A stretch of 64,000 bases of DNA, from assembly GCF_011386835.1 (NCBI RefSeq), contig NC_088800.1, positions 57,751,439-57,815,438 of the forward strand. The letters are read 5' to 3'. This stretch comes from Chrysemys picta bellii (lineage: Eukaryota; Chordata; Testudines; Emydidae). The position numbers and the translations under genes are program-made. The notes under the pieces were generated by a model. That model worked only from the letters and a program-made list of their open reading frames with translations, did no database searches and was not told the origin of the DNA. Below are positions 45,701-60,700 of the stretch, piece after piece; position 1 is the first letter of the stretch, and every line of letters begins with the position of its first letter.

Positions 45701-48700
45701 AGTTCACAGGCATCGGCGCTCTTCTCCAATCTATTCACAATTGCTGACAGATCAGCAAGGGGAAAGCCAGAGGGTTGTGCCGCAGCAAATGGAAGAGAAA
45801 ACCAAGGATGGGAAAGAGACAAAAGCCAGGGGATGGGGCAGTGAGAGTGAGCGTCAGTGAAACACAGAGACAAAGGCCCACTCAGCTATCCCAGACCAAG
45901 CACCCCGGTATCAGACAGCTAAGCACTGTAGTGTAGGCAGAACCCATCTGAGTCCTTGTAATGGGGCTGAAGCCACGGACAGCCCTGGGTCTCAGCTTGG
46001 TTAAAGAGTCCTGTCTACACTACAGTTTGCAGTGGTCATGTAATTGGGTTCTCCAACTCAGCTGTAGGGATGCCCCAAGAAAGACAGAGAATCCTGGAGC
46101 AACCCTAGGATTCTGCACCCATAAAGTTGTTTGGCGACTTTGCTGGAGTCCCTGCAGTCGCTCTACGGGTCTGGCACGGCCACTGGAGTCAATGCAAGCT
46201 CTGGACGTGGCAAGATCAGGCTGTGGGGCTGCAACAAGCCAGACATACACATCTTTAGTGTGTTGCATTGCCACTGGGTGGGAGGACAGGCTCTGCCTTC
46301 CTTGGCTGTCTCAGTAGAGCCCATTTTTCTCTCCTGCTTCATCAAACACCGAAAGGCTTGGGCCAACGTTTTCAGAGTTGGGCACCTCAAATTCAGCTTC
46401 TAAATCCATGTTCAAGCATCTAAACAAGTGCCACCTTCACAGAGGTGCCCAGCCACTGCACCTTCCATTTCCCTGCAAGAGCTCAGCACCTCTGTAAGTC
46501 AGATCACTTATCTAGGTGCCTACAGTCCCCATTCTGCAAATGCCGGTGAGGAGTCCCACTGCTTTCCAAGGGACTGGAGGTGAGCCTAAGGGTCTGGATG
46601 GGTGGGTCTCTTTTGCAGAATCGAGGTCTGTATATGGTAACATTAGTCACCCAACTTTGGAAATTGGGGCATAACTGACTAGCCCAAACAGTGACACTGA
46701 GGCAAGGTGGGAAGAAAACTCAGCTCTCCTGCCCTCCCAGTTCCAAGTGTCGTGGGTTGGGATAAACCTTTAAATTGTCAGGTGTGAGCATGACCTCCTC
46801 CACCTCTCATTTAAGACAGCTGTAAGAGACAGCTAAGCAGACCCCCCTAAGACAAAGAGTGTACGAGAGCCCACCAAGAGAATTTGAACTACACAGGCAC
46901 AGGGGTCCACAGGGTGTTGCCTTCGGGGTGGGGTGTGTGTGAGGGAGGGAGAGTCTAATAAGAAGGGACAAAAGACACACACAGCCTGGAGGCATGGGGC
47001 TGTAAGCAAATATATGAGCTTCTGTTCTTTTGGCTCCTCCTGCATTCAGGGAAACAGGACTTGGTATGTTCCTTGGAAACAAACAAGATTGCCTCAACAG
47101 TACCAGACTCCATCATCAATTTCTCCTCCCAGCTGGAAAAGCCTACAAGACCCAAATTCCAGCTACCCTCAGGTCAAAAAAGGGAACACAAGCTTGAAGC
47201 AGATTATCTCTTCCCCCCTTAGCTGAATGAGAACCTGAAAGTGAAACTGACCAGATACAGAAGCTATACTGACTAACCCAGTTTCCCAGCTCCTGCAGAG
47301 TGGTATGCAGAAAGTGAACAGCCAGTGCCAGTGATGGCAGGCACATGAGATTTTTAAAGCTCTTTCCATTCTAATCACAATTGTTAATAATTCAGTAAGG
47401 AGCTACTCTAAAATACAAGTGCTGGCCCTTAAAACCTTGCCATTGTTACCTTAGATAAATAGTGCTGAGTTATTTCCCTATATGAGTCATAGGGAATAGC
47501 TTGAATACTGCAGATATTGAGCAGATCTATCGGCAAATACTTATTTAGCTCTCCAAGGCGATTGGCAAAGCTCAGTGCAGGAGCACGGTAGGATTCTAAC
47601 CTGCTGGTGTGCTTTTAGTAACGGGTATTTTGCAGCACGGCCACAGCAATGGTCGCTGGACTAGGTGGCAGCACTGAGCTCACTAGCAAGCTGTTTGCAT
47701 TTTTCATCCTGAAGCGGCCCCCCAGAGTCATCTCCTATCTCAGCAATAAGGGCTCAGAGAGAGAGAATGCAACTCTCTCTGGAGTCGGGGCAGACCGACA
47801 CCTGACCAGAACAGGGGAAGACCTGTTCAGCCCCCAGGGAGGTTCATGACTAAATGCAAACTGAAGGGAGCGCTAGGTTTGTGCAGGCCAGATGCAAATT
47901 GCTCCATCAGGCAATCTCAGGTACCAAGGAGTAAGCTAATCCCTGTGCTGCATACAGCGTGGGGGTTGGCTGAAACGTCAACTACCTGCTACTGCCAGAA
48001 GTCAGACACCACGTGAGCTGGACCAACAGTCTGATCAGGCGTATGGCCCCAGTGCCTGGCCAGGGTTTGAAATGGATTTCTAACCAGAAGGCATTTAGAC
48101 TTTGTGGGGCAGGGAGCTTGCCTCCTGACACCTCTGAGTGCCCTGCACTCCGCACAGCAGGACAGAAGCCATCACACTGGGGCAATCCCTGCACAAACTC
48201 CTCCTCACAAGCAATGCCTTCAGGACTGTAGTCTGACTTACAAGCTCTGAGCCGGCCTGGGGCCTTCTCCCTAGAACTCTCTATGGGGCATCAGTTGACT
48301 GACACAGTTTTCCTTCTTGGGCAGGACTGCTAGACAGAGCCTTTGCTCCTTCCAGTCTCACTGGATCTTTGGGGCAAAAGGTTGAGGTGTGTGGGGCGGG
48401 AAAGGGGGTCAGAAAACAGCCTGGACCTCCTTCTCTGCCATAGGGAGTGTGATACAGACCTACCCAGGCAGGTATATTACCCTATCTTCTCCATGTTTCA
48501 CCGGAGGGGGATAAAAGCTAAGAACTAGCTGATAGTCATGGTTACTGCATGGGGGTTGAACAGGACTAATAGGTTAAGAGAGATGCAAAATGTAGACTAT
48601 TAGGTTGCAAAGTGAGTCTTGTCTCCTGTGCTGAGGTGGGGTCTCAGGGCGGAGGACAAAGGAGATCCCTCCAGGAAGACAGCAATGTATTTACTATGGT

Positions 48701-51700
48701 CCAGGTGGAGACTTGGGCATTTACAAAAACAAAGGAACTGCAGGAGGATTCTCTGAAGAGGTGGGGCCCTGGGCTAAGAGACAATAGCCTGTGATTATAG
48801 AGGAGCAGAAGAATTGGTGGTGGGGTGAGCTGTTATCCTTTACAGAGGAGAAATTCTGCCAGAGAGGGTGTCTCATGAAAGGTGGATTCCAACTTTCTGA
48901 ACTGGACAAGCATTGCAACGACTAACCATTGGGTGAAAAATACCTTAGATGGGAAAGTAACCTGGGAATAAGTACAGGCTATCGAGTGGGGTTCATGTAT
49001 CTCTCTACTTGTAACCTTTCGTTTCCAAACCCTTTGACTTGCTTTTATTTGAATCTCTGTCTCCAGCTCTGTTTGGTTTTACTGCAGACTGGCTAGGGGC
49101 CTTGAGCAAACTTTGCGAAGGTGAAACCCATAAACGGGGGGACCCTGCTTCCATGGAGGCAGCGGTTCAGTGCACACTGCCGGTGTCCAGAAGACAAGGG
49201 CCTGGGCACTCACATGTAACCCAGTGGGGTGTGTCCATTGCAAGCACACAGGATGGGAGAGTGCATCTACTGGAGCCCAGAGTGGACGCTGGTGTTGCCA
49301 GCAGCCAGTGGCTGAGGATGGGCTGAGTTTCCCCGCCCCGGTGGGGACAGACAGGGCTCCTCCCCTGGGAGCAGATGGTAGTTATTCACTCTGGACCCCT
49401 TGGGAAATGTGCTCTCAACTGCAGCCATTGGCACCGCTACCACTAACTATGGGGATGACCTCTGCCTCCTGACCCCCTCCTCCTTGAGGACACTCTGGAG
49501 TTGGGAAAGCAGTGACCTACCTGGGGACTCGTTAAAGAAGGAAGATGGGGCAAGCCGCCACCCAGCACCTCAGAGGGCCTTGGAGAGGAGGGCTGGGAGC
49601 GGCAGAGTTCCAGGTGTCACCCCTGGGTGACTCAGAGAGTCTGGGGATGAGATCACCTGGAACAGATTGACTGGGGTTAGGGATTGACATGACCATGGTG
49701 GGGAGCAGGGGATTCTTAGATGGCTGAGTTCTCTGAATGTGCAGGGATGGCCCACTGCCAACCCCGGTGAACAGAGCCTAGTAATCCTCAGGGACAAGCC
49801 CCTGCAATTTCCGTCCTGCCCTGCTCATGGTGCCCATTTACCGCCAGGTTCTGTAAACTGGCAGCAGGCGCTCTGGGAAGATTTATACAATAGCGTGATC
49901 TAGTGCTCAGAGCTCGGACTCCTGGGGTCTATTGCTAGCGCTGCCTTTGACCCGCTCGGTAGCTTTGGGCACGTCACTTCCCCGCTCTCTCCACATGTGG
50001 GGTGGGCACAAGGAGAGTGACCCACTGCGAGGTTCCGCTCATGTTAGCAAAGCGCCTGGATGCTCAGATCAGAGCTCTCCAAGAGCAAAGCACACCGGAC
50101 CTGCAGCATCCACAGCCCCTAGTGGCTTCCCAGAGCTACCTGAGTGCCCAGCACAGCTCTCCTCATGCTGCCCCAATGCAGCCGCCATTCGCCTTAAGGA
50201 ACTCATTAGGATTCAGACACCTGGAGGACGCTACCAAACGAGGGCCAATAAATTAGGGAGACACCTGGCCCGGCTGCTGCTTCTCAAGTTGCAGAGCTGA
50301 AGTGGCCTTTTCTGGGATCAGGGAAGCTATTAATCCACCATGCTCAAGGATCACTCGAGGAGGCTCAGAAGGGGACATGCGGGCTGGAGTAGGAATCAAA
50401 GCTGAGCCGGAATAAAGGGGATATTGACGGACATGCTCCTCCTGCTGGCAGGTGGGAACATTCATCTGTGGCAGCTAGTGTGAGACAATGCTGGGACGTG
50501 CTGCCTGGATGGGCCCCAAGAATTATTTCTGCAACCACTGATGTCCTGTGAGCTACATCTGCAGGATGCAGGATTCTCTATCAGGACCATCTAGGACCTA
50601 ACACAAGAGGAGAGCTTTGCCTGGAGGATAGAACACCACCTTGAAATGCAAGAGGAAAGGGCACAAAGCAGCTGGGGATAGAGACCAGCTCAGCAAGAAC
50701 CTCATGAGCTATTGCTACTAAGAAGTCCGGGTCACTGTAGCGGATATGTCACACACTTCTTGGGATTCTGCTCCTGGGGGTGGGTGAAAGCAACCTCTCC
50801 AATGTGAATGATTGGCTGAGTTGTACTGGAGTTAGTGTGTTTGGTGAGGGGCGAGTCAGAGAAAGAAGTGGTGGGGGGATGGTGCTGGAGAGAGCCCAAG
50901 GGATTTCAAAGAGAAACCAACACAGAGAACAGGCAGGATCCAGTGACCAGGTCTTTGGAAGGTCCGGAACAAAGGCTAGATGCAAAAAGCATGGAGAGAG
51001 AGGGGAGCTGGCACATACGGGACAGGAGAGCCAGATTGCAGGTTCAAATCCCTTCCTTGTTGTTTGGTGGCCCTGTATGAAATCAGCTGGGGATCTCAGG
51101 CTTGTGGTGAAGTGTCCACATCACAAGCCATCCATCACCCTGGCTCTAACTGGTCCGGTCTCAACAGAGAGCCTGTGTCCTCTTGCCCATAGAGGCGAGG
51201 GGGTCTCTAGATCAGGTGGCAACATGCAGGGGGAACGTGCACGGCTGCTGCTTGTACTGTAGCCATTCTAGAGCCACAGCACAACATTATTATTAATGAT
51301 TAGCAGTGTGGTAGCACGTAGGAGCCCACTGTGAACTGTGCAGGGTGCCGTACAAACAGAACAAAAAGAGAGGTGCAGCCCCACAGCTGTCAAATGGGGT
51401 TTAATAAAACACCCTCCAAGATGATTGAAGTCACTAAAAACAGGATTGGGGACTTCAACAGCAGAGTCCAGGGAAGGGGTAGGGACGGTTTTATGGCCTG
51501 CAGCATGCAGGGGGTCAGACCAGATGATCATAATGGTCCCTTCTGACCTTAAAGTCTATGAGTCTATGTCAGGGTTGCGATCAGGGGCCCCTTACTCAGG
51601 AAAGACACTGTTTATTAGGGAAGCCTTAACCCGGCGCTCAGCCCCCAGGGACAATGGCAGAAGTAGCCTATGCTTTGCGGATGATCATCCAGGGGATGGA

Positions 51701-54700
51701 TCAGAGGAGCTCTCACCTGGACAGGTGCACACGTTTCTCGGTGAACTGGCCGGGCCCGTGGACAGGGTCTTCATGCGGCTCATTTTTCACCACTTCCACA
51801 CCCTCGCCTTTTTCGCTCTCCTGGTGACTGTGCTTACTGATCATGTAGAGCTGTCCAACGCGGTACTGCAACAAGAGGGGACATGAGCAGGGATTCCACA
51901 CTGCTGAAAAGCGCAGGGTGAGAGCGAGAGGAGGCCATGCAGCTCCTCTGACCCCTCTTCAGCCAAGGCGGGATTGTTCCCAACTCTATAGTGAGTAGCG
52001 TTCTGCCTGGCACAGCTTGACATTTCCAAGGGCTGCTACCCCTTCCTTGGGAGACTGGCCACAGACCTCTCCATCAGGCTTCTTTCTCCTGGGGTCCTGC
52101 CTCCCTTTTATCACCTGCTCCCATTACTCCCGCTCGCAGCCCACTCCAAACGATTCCTCTCCTGCCTTGGCATTTTCACCCCTCGCAGACTTGCCGCAGT
52201 CTCCTCACTCTTCGCTTAACTTTCCCCACCATTCAGTCTCTCCCAATTGGTATTTTGCTCCTCCTCGCTGAAAAGCTTCCAATTAGTCAATCCCTCTCTA
52301 GTAAAGCGGACCCCAGAAATGAACACAATGGTCCAGTTCTCCACATGGGGTCACTTACACCAGTACAAAAAGAGTGTAAAATGCTGCCGCTGACTGGGGG
52401 AGCATTGCACTCTCGCTGGGGTAAATGACAGGAGAATTCAGCACAGCTGGCCAGAGAGCCTAGCGCCTACTCACTCTGAGACGTTGCTGCATATGCCACC
52501 CTACATTATATGAGCCTTTGTTTTCCCTGCCATATCACACTGCAAACTCCAGTGCACGGTACACACTATCCTGGGGCTACCCAGGGCTCCTCCTCACCCG
52601 CCATAGAATGGTTTGTTTTTCTCCCTCCCTGTGTTATTCGTGTGCATTTTGCAAGCTGAGCCTTGGGTTCTCCTTTTCTCCCCACGTTTCCTTCGGGTGA
52701 ATACTCTGCCCTGGCTCTTATTTGCGGCTCCTCCCAATTTATAATCATCAGGGAATTTCATTAACTTGCTGTTTACTCTCCCTGCCAGATCATTAATGAG
52801 GATATTAAATGGGACTGGCCCCAATGCAGCTGGCACCCTCTTCACAACTCCCCCGTTGCTACGCGCGGCTGGCTGGCGCTCCCCTTCGTCAAGGGATGCA
52901 AGCACTAGGTGGAAGAGGCATGTGTCGGTAGCTTCATGGAATGGAAGGCTCCATCATGCTTCCCGCCCCCTTCCCCCCAGCTCACACTGAGGGCAAAAAG
53001 GGGAACGGAGACTGCCTGTTCTTGCTTTCAGCCATGTTCCCGAGCAGCAGGTCCATACCCCCACACTGCAGGGCTCCACCCTTTCTAGGGGAGAGAGCAG
53101 TTCACACTCCACCTCCTCTGGGGCTGCTCCCACCTCTGCACACTGCTTTAGCCCCCAACCTTGTCATCACCCTTCTCTCGGTACACTGGAAACTTAGGGC
53201 CCGATCCCGCGAGCCCTCAACTCCAGCTGAAGTCAGTGGGATTCGGGGGCACTCAGCACCACACGGCATTGGAGCCAACGTCCATTCAGCCCTAGGCTTT
53301 TCCACCCTGCTCCAGTCTTGTCCTAAAGGGGTTGCTGTTACCAGAGGAGACAGAGGGATTTCAAGATCTACATCCAGCCCTAGGCATCTGCACCCTGCCC
53401 CAGCTCTGCACCCCCCATCAGCAGCGGATGACACAGTGCTTTGTGCAGAAACCATTGATTTGGTAGGCAAAGCGTCTCCTAGCAGGGGAAGGCTGGACAT
53501 GGGCGCTGAGCTCCACACTTACCAGCAGGGGGCACTGCGGAGATGAGCATGAGGCTCCCTCCTGGTGGGTGGGGATATGGCTGCATACCTAGCCCAAGGA
53601 AGCCTGACCCGAGGCAGTTCTGGGGGAGCACAGAGTGACATAGGAGCAATAACCACAGCCTCGGCTTCTGCATGACAGGGCTGCCTCTTAGATCCTCTGT
53701 GGTTTCCTCACTCATGTCATTCACCCCCAGAGCCATCAGGGTCCACACCCCCGCTCGCCCCAGAAGCAGCCCTTCCAGGGCCCCATGCATGAACCAGCAC
53801 CATAGCGAGGGGAAACGAGTTCAGATCCAGCCCGTATCCTGACCTTCAGGGCGGCTCAGGGGGGCCAGTCACACCTCATCATTCCCCCCCCCCCCCCCCG
53901 CTCATTCACCAGTTAGAGGGCAGCATCTGCTGTATGGGGGGGAGCAGCCACTGTGCACACCACCCAGGGGATGCAATCAGCACCCAGCTCCCCTCCACTG
54001 CCACAGTCTGGGGGTCAGGGTGTGGGGAGAGTGCAGCCCTGGGTTGCCATGGCAGCACCAGCAAGCTGGTAGAGGAGGCTCTGGAGTGGGGGACTGTGAT
54101 TGGCTCTGCCCTCGGCCTCCTCGCCCCAGCTGGCATGGCTGAGCAAAAGGCCTGGCCGCTCCTTGCAAGCTGAGGGCCTAGCAGAGCTGAAGGCCTCTCT
54201 AGAGCAGGTGGGTCCCAGACCTTCCTGCCATCCCATTGAGCATGCTCCAACCCCAAGCAAAAGGAGGCTGCGCCAAACCACTCACGATGCCACCATGTGT
54301 GAGCCTGGCCCATGTTGGGGATGGCAGCACCCAGAGTTGCAGGGGGGGGGGGGGGGGGAACAGAGGTGGCACAACAGGGCTCAGCACCCAGGTCATAGCC
54401 ACTGCAGTCCTGGCCTCTCCTGGCAGGGGGTGCTGAAGGAAGCAGGACAGGAGCACTGGATGCAGGGGAGCTCCCAGCTGCTCCTGTCTGAGCCTCTCCC
54501 AGCAGAGGATCCTGGTAGGCACGGGCTGGGGAGCACAGCTGGGGTGTTAGTTCCCCCTACTAGGCCGTGGGGCTGTACTAAGGTTCTAACTGCCCAGGAA
54601 GCGTCTCCCCGTGGCTGGCTGAGTCAGCCTCCATTGTCAGCAGCAGCTCAGCCTTCCCATCCATTACCTAGCGCTGCTGCCTGTGTAAATATTAATAATG

Positions 54701-57700
54701 AGTGCGGCACATGGAAACAGGGCTGAGTAGATAAGCTATCAGCGGAGAGCATGTCCGTTCACACCTGCCAGCCACTGCAGGAGCCTCGGCGGCACCAGGC
54801 CAGGGCTCGCTTCTCCCCACCCTCTCCCCAGGCCGGGGAGGATAGAGCTGTTCCCTCCCGGTGGGGATCTCCCTGGGGACACAGTCTGAGGGCACGCCAC
54901 TGGGGTCTCAGTCAGGCTGAGGAAAAGGCACTATAGCCAGACCTGGTCAGACACCTAGGCGTTGCAAACCTAAGCCATGGTGCAGTGCTCTCTCCCAACC
55001 AGTGGGTGGGGCCTTAGAGAAACTACGCTCCCTTTGTACAGAGGGGGCCGGGGCTTAACAGAGGCACTGGACTGGGACTCAGGAGACTTGGGTTCTATTC
55101 CCAGCTCTGCTGCTGAACTGCAGCATGACCGTGGGCAAGTCATTTCAACTCCCGGTGCCTCAGTTTCCCACCCCCAGCCCTTTGTCCGTTTAGCCTGTCA
55201 GTTCTCAGGCTCACAGCCCCTAGCATCAGGGGACTCTGACCTTGCTCAGGGACTCTAGCTGCTGCTACAATACAAATTACAGTGAGTAATGAAAGCGCTA
55301 CATCCACACAATGACCTTTGGCCCTGGGATCCCTGGCTAACTCTCCTGCTCAGCCAGAAAGCAACCCCTGCCCTGCTGCTATCATAGACAAACAACCAGG
55401 GCTGACTGAGAGCTCTGAGCTGGGGGATCTGCGGCTGGAAACACTCCATTGTTTGCAGTTCTGACAGTCCTCTGGGCTGAGCAGGGAGTGCTGGCATTAC
55501 CCATGGCATGGGGCTGAGGCCCATTTCTTTTGTAACTGGGGTCTATGCCTCTCCCCGCAATGATCTCATTTCAAAGCCTCTAACCATGCCTCAGTCTATC
55601 GCCCGCAGCAGGGCCAGCTCCAGCATTTCTGCCGCCCCAAGAAAAAAAAAAAAAAGAAAAAAAAAGCTGCGATCGGCAGCGGCAGTAGTTCAGCGGCAGG
55701 TCCTTCGCTCCCAGAGGGAGTGAGGGACCTGCCACCCCCGAATTGCCGCAGGTGCCGCCCCTCTCTCTTGGCCGCCCCAAGCACCTGCTTGTTAAGCTGG
55801 TGCCTGGAGCCGGCCCTGGCCCACAGCTAGTGAAGAGAACACGCATTCCCTGCCCCAGACCTCGGGATCGGAGGAGGCTGTGTGGCCTACTGGGAAGAGC
55901 ATGGAGCAGAAGCTGGGATAATCCTGGGTTCCAGTGTGGATAACGCAACTGACTCACTGGGAGGACGAGTGCGCGAACTGACATGTCTGGAGCTGACCCT
56001 ATGAAACCTCCCTGTGGCACCAGGCCTGTACAAGGATGATCCCAGCTCCTAGTCCAAGCTCGTCCCAGTAGGGCACACAGCCGCCTCCAGTCCTGAGGCC
56101 TAGAGCAGGGAGAGCATGTTCTAGTTCTAAAGGCACGTATGGTAAGTCACTCCATCCAGCAGCCGGGGTACAGGGGAGGAGAGGAGGTTAGCACACTCAG
56201 ACTCTTTCGGGCACACCCACAGGCCTCCAGCCAGGCTAGATGGAGTGTGTTAACAGAGACTCCCGCTCACATGGGACACTGCAAACAGTCAAACAACACC
56301 CCAGAAAGGGCCAGTTTCTGCTGTGCAAACATGAACCGCTCCAAGCGGATCAGCTTCCAAGTGCTCCTCCACTGGCTGCATGGACTGTTTGCTCAGCACA
56401 TGTCAGACTTAACCTGATTTTAACCCGGATGTTCTCAGGGTGTCCAGGGAGGGACGCTGCTTGCTTGGAATGCCATGTCTCCAGGCCACAATCTTGCCAT
56501 GGGTATCTTTTATAAACAGCTGTATTACAGTAGCGCCTATAGACTCCAGCTGAGATTTAGGGCTCTATTGTGCTAGACACTGTACATCATGCGAGACAGT
56601 CCCTGCCCCAATGAGTTTAGAATCTAAACAGATAAGGGCTCGAAGGGGAAACTGAGGCACACATGTGGGAAGTGAGCTGCTCAAGGTCACACAGCAGGCC
56701 AGATCTCCCAAATCCCAGTCCAGGGCTCTAGCCACTGTACTGTACTACCAGATCCCTCCCAACTGAAACCAGGGAATGGCAGGAGTGACAGCTCCAATCA
56801 CAGCAACCGAGAGCCATCTTTGGCCTATCTGTCGTTTCCCTTTATAAAGTGGAGCCTGGAGATAGTTCGCCAGCTTTTCAAGCACAATAAACCCCTTCTG
56901 GAGGAGTCTGCTGAAAAGAACATTGACTTTTTGTTCAATAAATAACATGGGAGCGGAAAAAAAATATTTGATGATGCTTCTGCATAACAATTATTTTACT
57001 GTTCCACTGAAGATCCTATTCATCATTCTAATTGCCAGAGAGATCTTATCTCCACTTCACCTAACTGTAAATGTTCTCCAGATGTTAACACGAAATCTTT
57101 GCTCTCTTAGCACATTAGAAACTGACAGCCCTGCAGTCCCCAGAGTACATTTGGAAAAAGGTATGCTAGTGGGCATCCTGAATAAATTGCTGATGTGCCC
57201 TTTCTAATCAAGGCTACAAAGCAACCTTTCCATAGGGATGCTGGGGACCTACTGTAATTACCGGGGCTTGCTGATGGGAATTTATGCCTCTTCATAAACA
57301 TTAACACTACAGTTTACTATTGAGAGACTAGGGTATAGCTCAGAGGAACCCTAAGCACCAGTGCTGTAAGCAGATTAGCCATGGCTCTCCATAGACATGG
57401 ATATGATATTACATTGATTCTAAGAGGGATACTTGGGAGGTCTCAGCAAGCATAGATATTTTAGGTCGGGGGTTCTCACACGGGGGTCGGGATCCTTCAG
57501 GAGGTCGTGAGGTTCTTACATGGGGGGTCACGAGCTGCCAGCCTCTACCCGAAACCTGCTTCACCTCCAGAATTTATAATGGTGTTAAATATATTTAAAA
57601 GTGTTTTTAATTTATACGGTGGGGGTCACACTCAGAGGTTTGCTGTGTGAAAGGGGTCACCAGTACAAAAGTTTGAGAATCGTTGTTTTAGATTACTATC

Positions 57701-60700
57701 GATATACTCAGTTTTAAAGCATGCCACTACTGCTTCCTATATGTTACTAAGCTTATCAACAGTCTCAGCAGTTATGGGCACGGTAGCTTACTACAGATAA
57801 ACTCACAGCTCTGTACCACAGACAGTGTAACTTACTATAGATCTCCTCACAGCTCTCTGCAAGCATGGGCAGTGTGCTGAATGCTACTGCTGCTATCCTC
57901 GTGGGGAATCACTACTAGCACACGCCTCCAGCAGTTAGCATGAATAAGGTCAAGATCTGCTTCTAAAAGTAGCTGCCTGTAAATATATTGTAGGTTACTA
58001 GTGGTAAATACTCGTAGCCCTTCTGGAGCCGCGTATTATGCTACTGGCATAGGCACAGCTAGCTGTAGCAATGACAATGCACAGCATTAGTCATGGAATA
58101 ATTATTGACAACACTACAGAGCTCGGATCTCCTCATCCTACGATACTGCGTGCTAAAAGAGACTAATTGCTTGAGGAGCGCATGCGGTTTTGAATTATAT
58201 CCCATCAGCACATGCATTGCCACGGCCAGCTTCCCCAGATCACCCCAGGCCTGTTGTGCCACAGCCAGGAATCCTCAATCTGTTGTATTTAATCAATCAC
58301 AAGCCAATTGTTTTTAGCATTAGGGAAAAGTCGTAAGTTCACCTTGTAGGCCACTAAAGGCTTTTTGCCATAGTTCTAATAGTGAATTCAGATCCGGGGC
58401 TTAGGCTCCTAGGTGTCCGTACAGCGCCTAGCACAGCCTGGATCTCGGTTGTGGCCTATAGGCGCTACAGCAATACAAATAATACATCTGCTGCAGTGAC
58501 CCCGGCTGGCCCAAGAGAGAGCCTTGCAACCCCTACGCTCCAAAACACGGGTTTCAATTTGGAGTGTCAATACCCAAACACAACGGAGGTGGCCTCTGAT
58601 GCTGCAGAGGGCCCCATTTTTCCAGGGCACCCAGAACACAAGCATCCAGCTACCAGGAGGTTCCCCTTGCAGTGGTGCCAGCTGACCACGGCAGAGATTG
58701 CATCACTCTCCCTAGCTCACTCCTGCGGAGTGGGTGGGTGCTCAGAGGCCCAAAGGTTAGCGGGGGGCTGCCCCAGCCTGAGGATGCGTCCCACGGGGAA
58801 GCTGGGGGAAGCTCCACACAGGTCCCACCCCCCTGACCTGGATGTCAGAGGTGCCGAGTGCCCACGGCTCCAGACAAAGTCAGTGGGAACTGCAGGCGCT
58901 CACCTCGGAAAATCATGCCCAAAGGGGCCAGGCTTAGGGAGGACTTGCACTGGGCAGAGGAGCTAAACAAGTGAACACTATAAAAGCAGTCGAATCTCAG
59001 GCTTCCGGGCATGAGCTGTGTGTGAGTGTGTGTGTGTGTGTGTGGGGGAAATAGGCCAATGCAAGCCCCCCATCACTCCCTGCACACACACCCCTTCATG
59101 GCAATAGCATTGCCCCATCCTGTGAAAAGTAGGGGAGATGCTGGCCTAAGTGGGTTTGCGGGGATGCGTCCATCTGCCTTGGCAAATCCTACATGCCGAT
59201 CCCTTCCCATAGCTCCAAAAACCAGCACAGCCCCATAAGGACTGGAAGTGTCACCCAATGGTTACAGCATGGGCCTGGGGAGTCAGGACTTCTGGGTTCA
59301 GTTCCGAGCTCTGCCACTCGTTGAGTGAGCTTGAGCGAGTCACTGCCTGGCTCTGTGCCTCAGTTTCCCCATACATAACACATGGGCAATGCTCTCACAT
59401 GCCCAGGTCCCCCGAGCATTGATTGATGAGTGTTTGCAGAGTGCTTGGAGCACCTCAGCCGGGAGGGGCGAGAGCAGGGCCGCTATCACTGTGGGCGCCA
59501 TGCAGGGCTGCTGCCCAGGGCTCTCCGCGCTCAGCATCTTAACATACCTTCGGTTCAGTTTCTCAGAAGACCTGTCAATAAGGAAGTTTCCATGACGCAC
59601 GCTGCCACGGTAACGAAGGCCTTTTGCAGGAGGCAGGAAGCTGCCTGCCTGACACTTCCCGTGCAGGGGAGGCCTCACATGTAGCTGACCCTGGGCCCAT
59701 GCTGAGCTCGGGGCCTGCTATCAAACCACAGCCTCCCCTCTGGCCGTCTTTCATACACACCCGGCCCCTCCTGCCCGCAAACTGCAGACCTGCACGGCAG
59801 CTTGAAGTCTTCCCCCCCACCCCCCGCCCCTCTACCCACACCCCACAGCTGCTGTCGCTTTGTCCTGTTGAACAGCAGGCTGATGCAGACCAAAACTGCA
59901 TTGCAGAGCCTGCCCGAGCTCCCCTCCCCACAACGCGCTTCCTGGCCAGTTTGGAAACTAGAGATCAGCTCCTGGGGAAGAACGCAGATCTGGATGTGGA
60001 ACTGGCTGGAGTTTGGGGCCAGGCCCAGCTGTGCTAGACGCTAAGTCTACCTGCATGGGGCACACTCCGGTCACTGCCCACTAATTCACTGCTCTCCTCT
60101 TTAACACCCCCACCCCTACTCTCTCCAGGTCACTTCTCCCAGCAAACGCAGCTCTCTGCTTCCATCAACCATATAGGACTCTGCTCCCAGGACATGCGTG
60201 TGCCTGCACTCACGCCATACAGGTCAGCCCTCAATCTGCTTGGTGAGATAGAGCCTAAGGATTGACCCAAGCAGCTGCCTTCCACTCGCATGCGGCTCTC
60301 AATCTGCCACTGGCACCAAGTCCCTTTTCCCACAGCGATCCAGCTGCCCTCAGTAAACCTGTGCCAAGTAGGTGGCACGACAGCAAAGGTCGTGAATGGG
60401 GCCATGGGCAGAGATGATGTGCCCATTTCTTGTATGGGAGAGCAGCATGTCTGGCTAGCGCCCAGCTATGGAACATATGGTGCCAGGGAAGTTGAGATTG
60501 TTGCAGGTCTGTGGCATGAGGCAGAGATGGACCCTGTGGACAGAGTGATCTTACAATTACCCCACACAGCGTATTTCATCCAAATCCATCCCAAAGCGCT
60601 TTACAACACACACATGTAGGAAGAACTTCCCCTGCCACTAACATGCAGCCACCTCTGAAGTGGAACAGAGCAGCTGTTTTAACAGTGCACAGCAATCCTG

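Larger units (their letters stand above)
44653..51716 (-). other. PITPNC1-like intron 2 (7.1 kb), no other gene
   Basis: Mostly unique-looking GC-rich sequence from 44.7 to 46 kb. It is followed by Chompy-like pieces (46360-46560), a MIR-like remnant (about 46640-46750), long non-coding stretches (46.8-49.8 kb) that may include old LTR-type repeats, MIR at 49880-50010, a tRNA-like segment at 51005-51070 and a CR1 tail at 51430-51570. Confidence 0.5.
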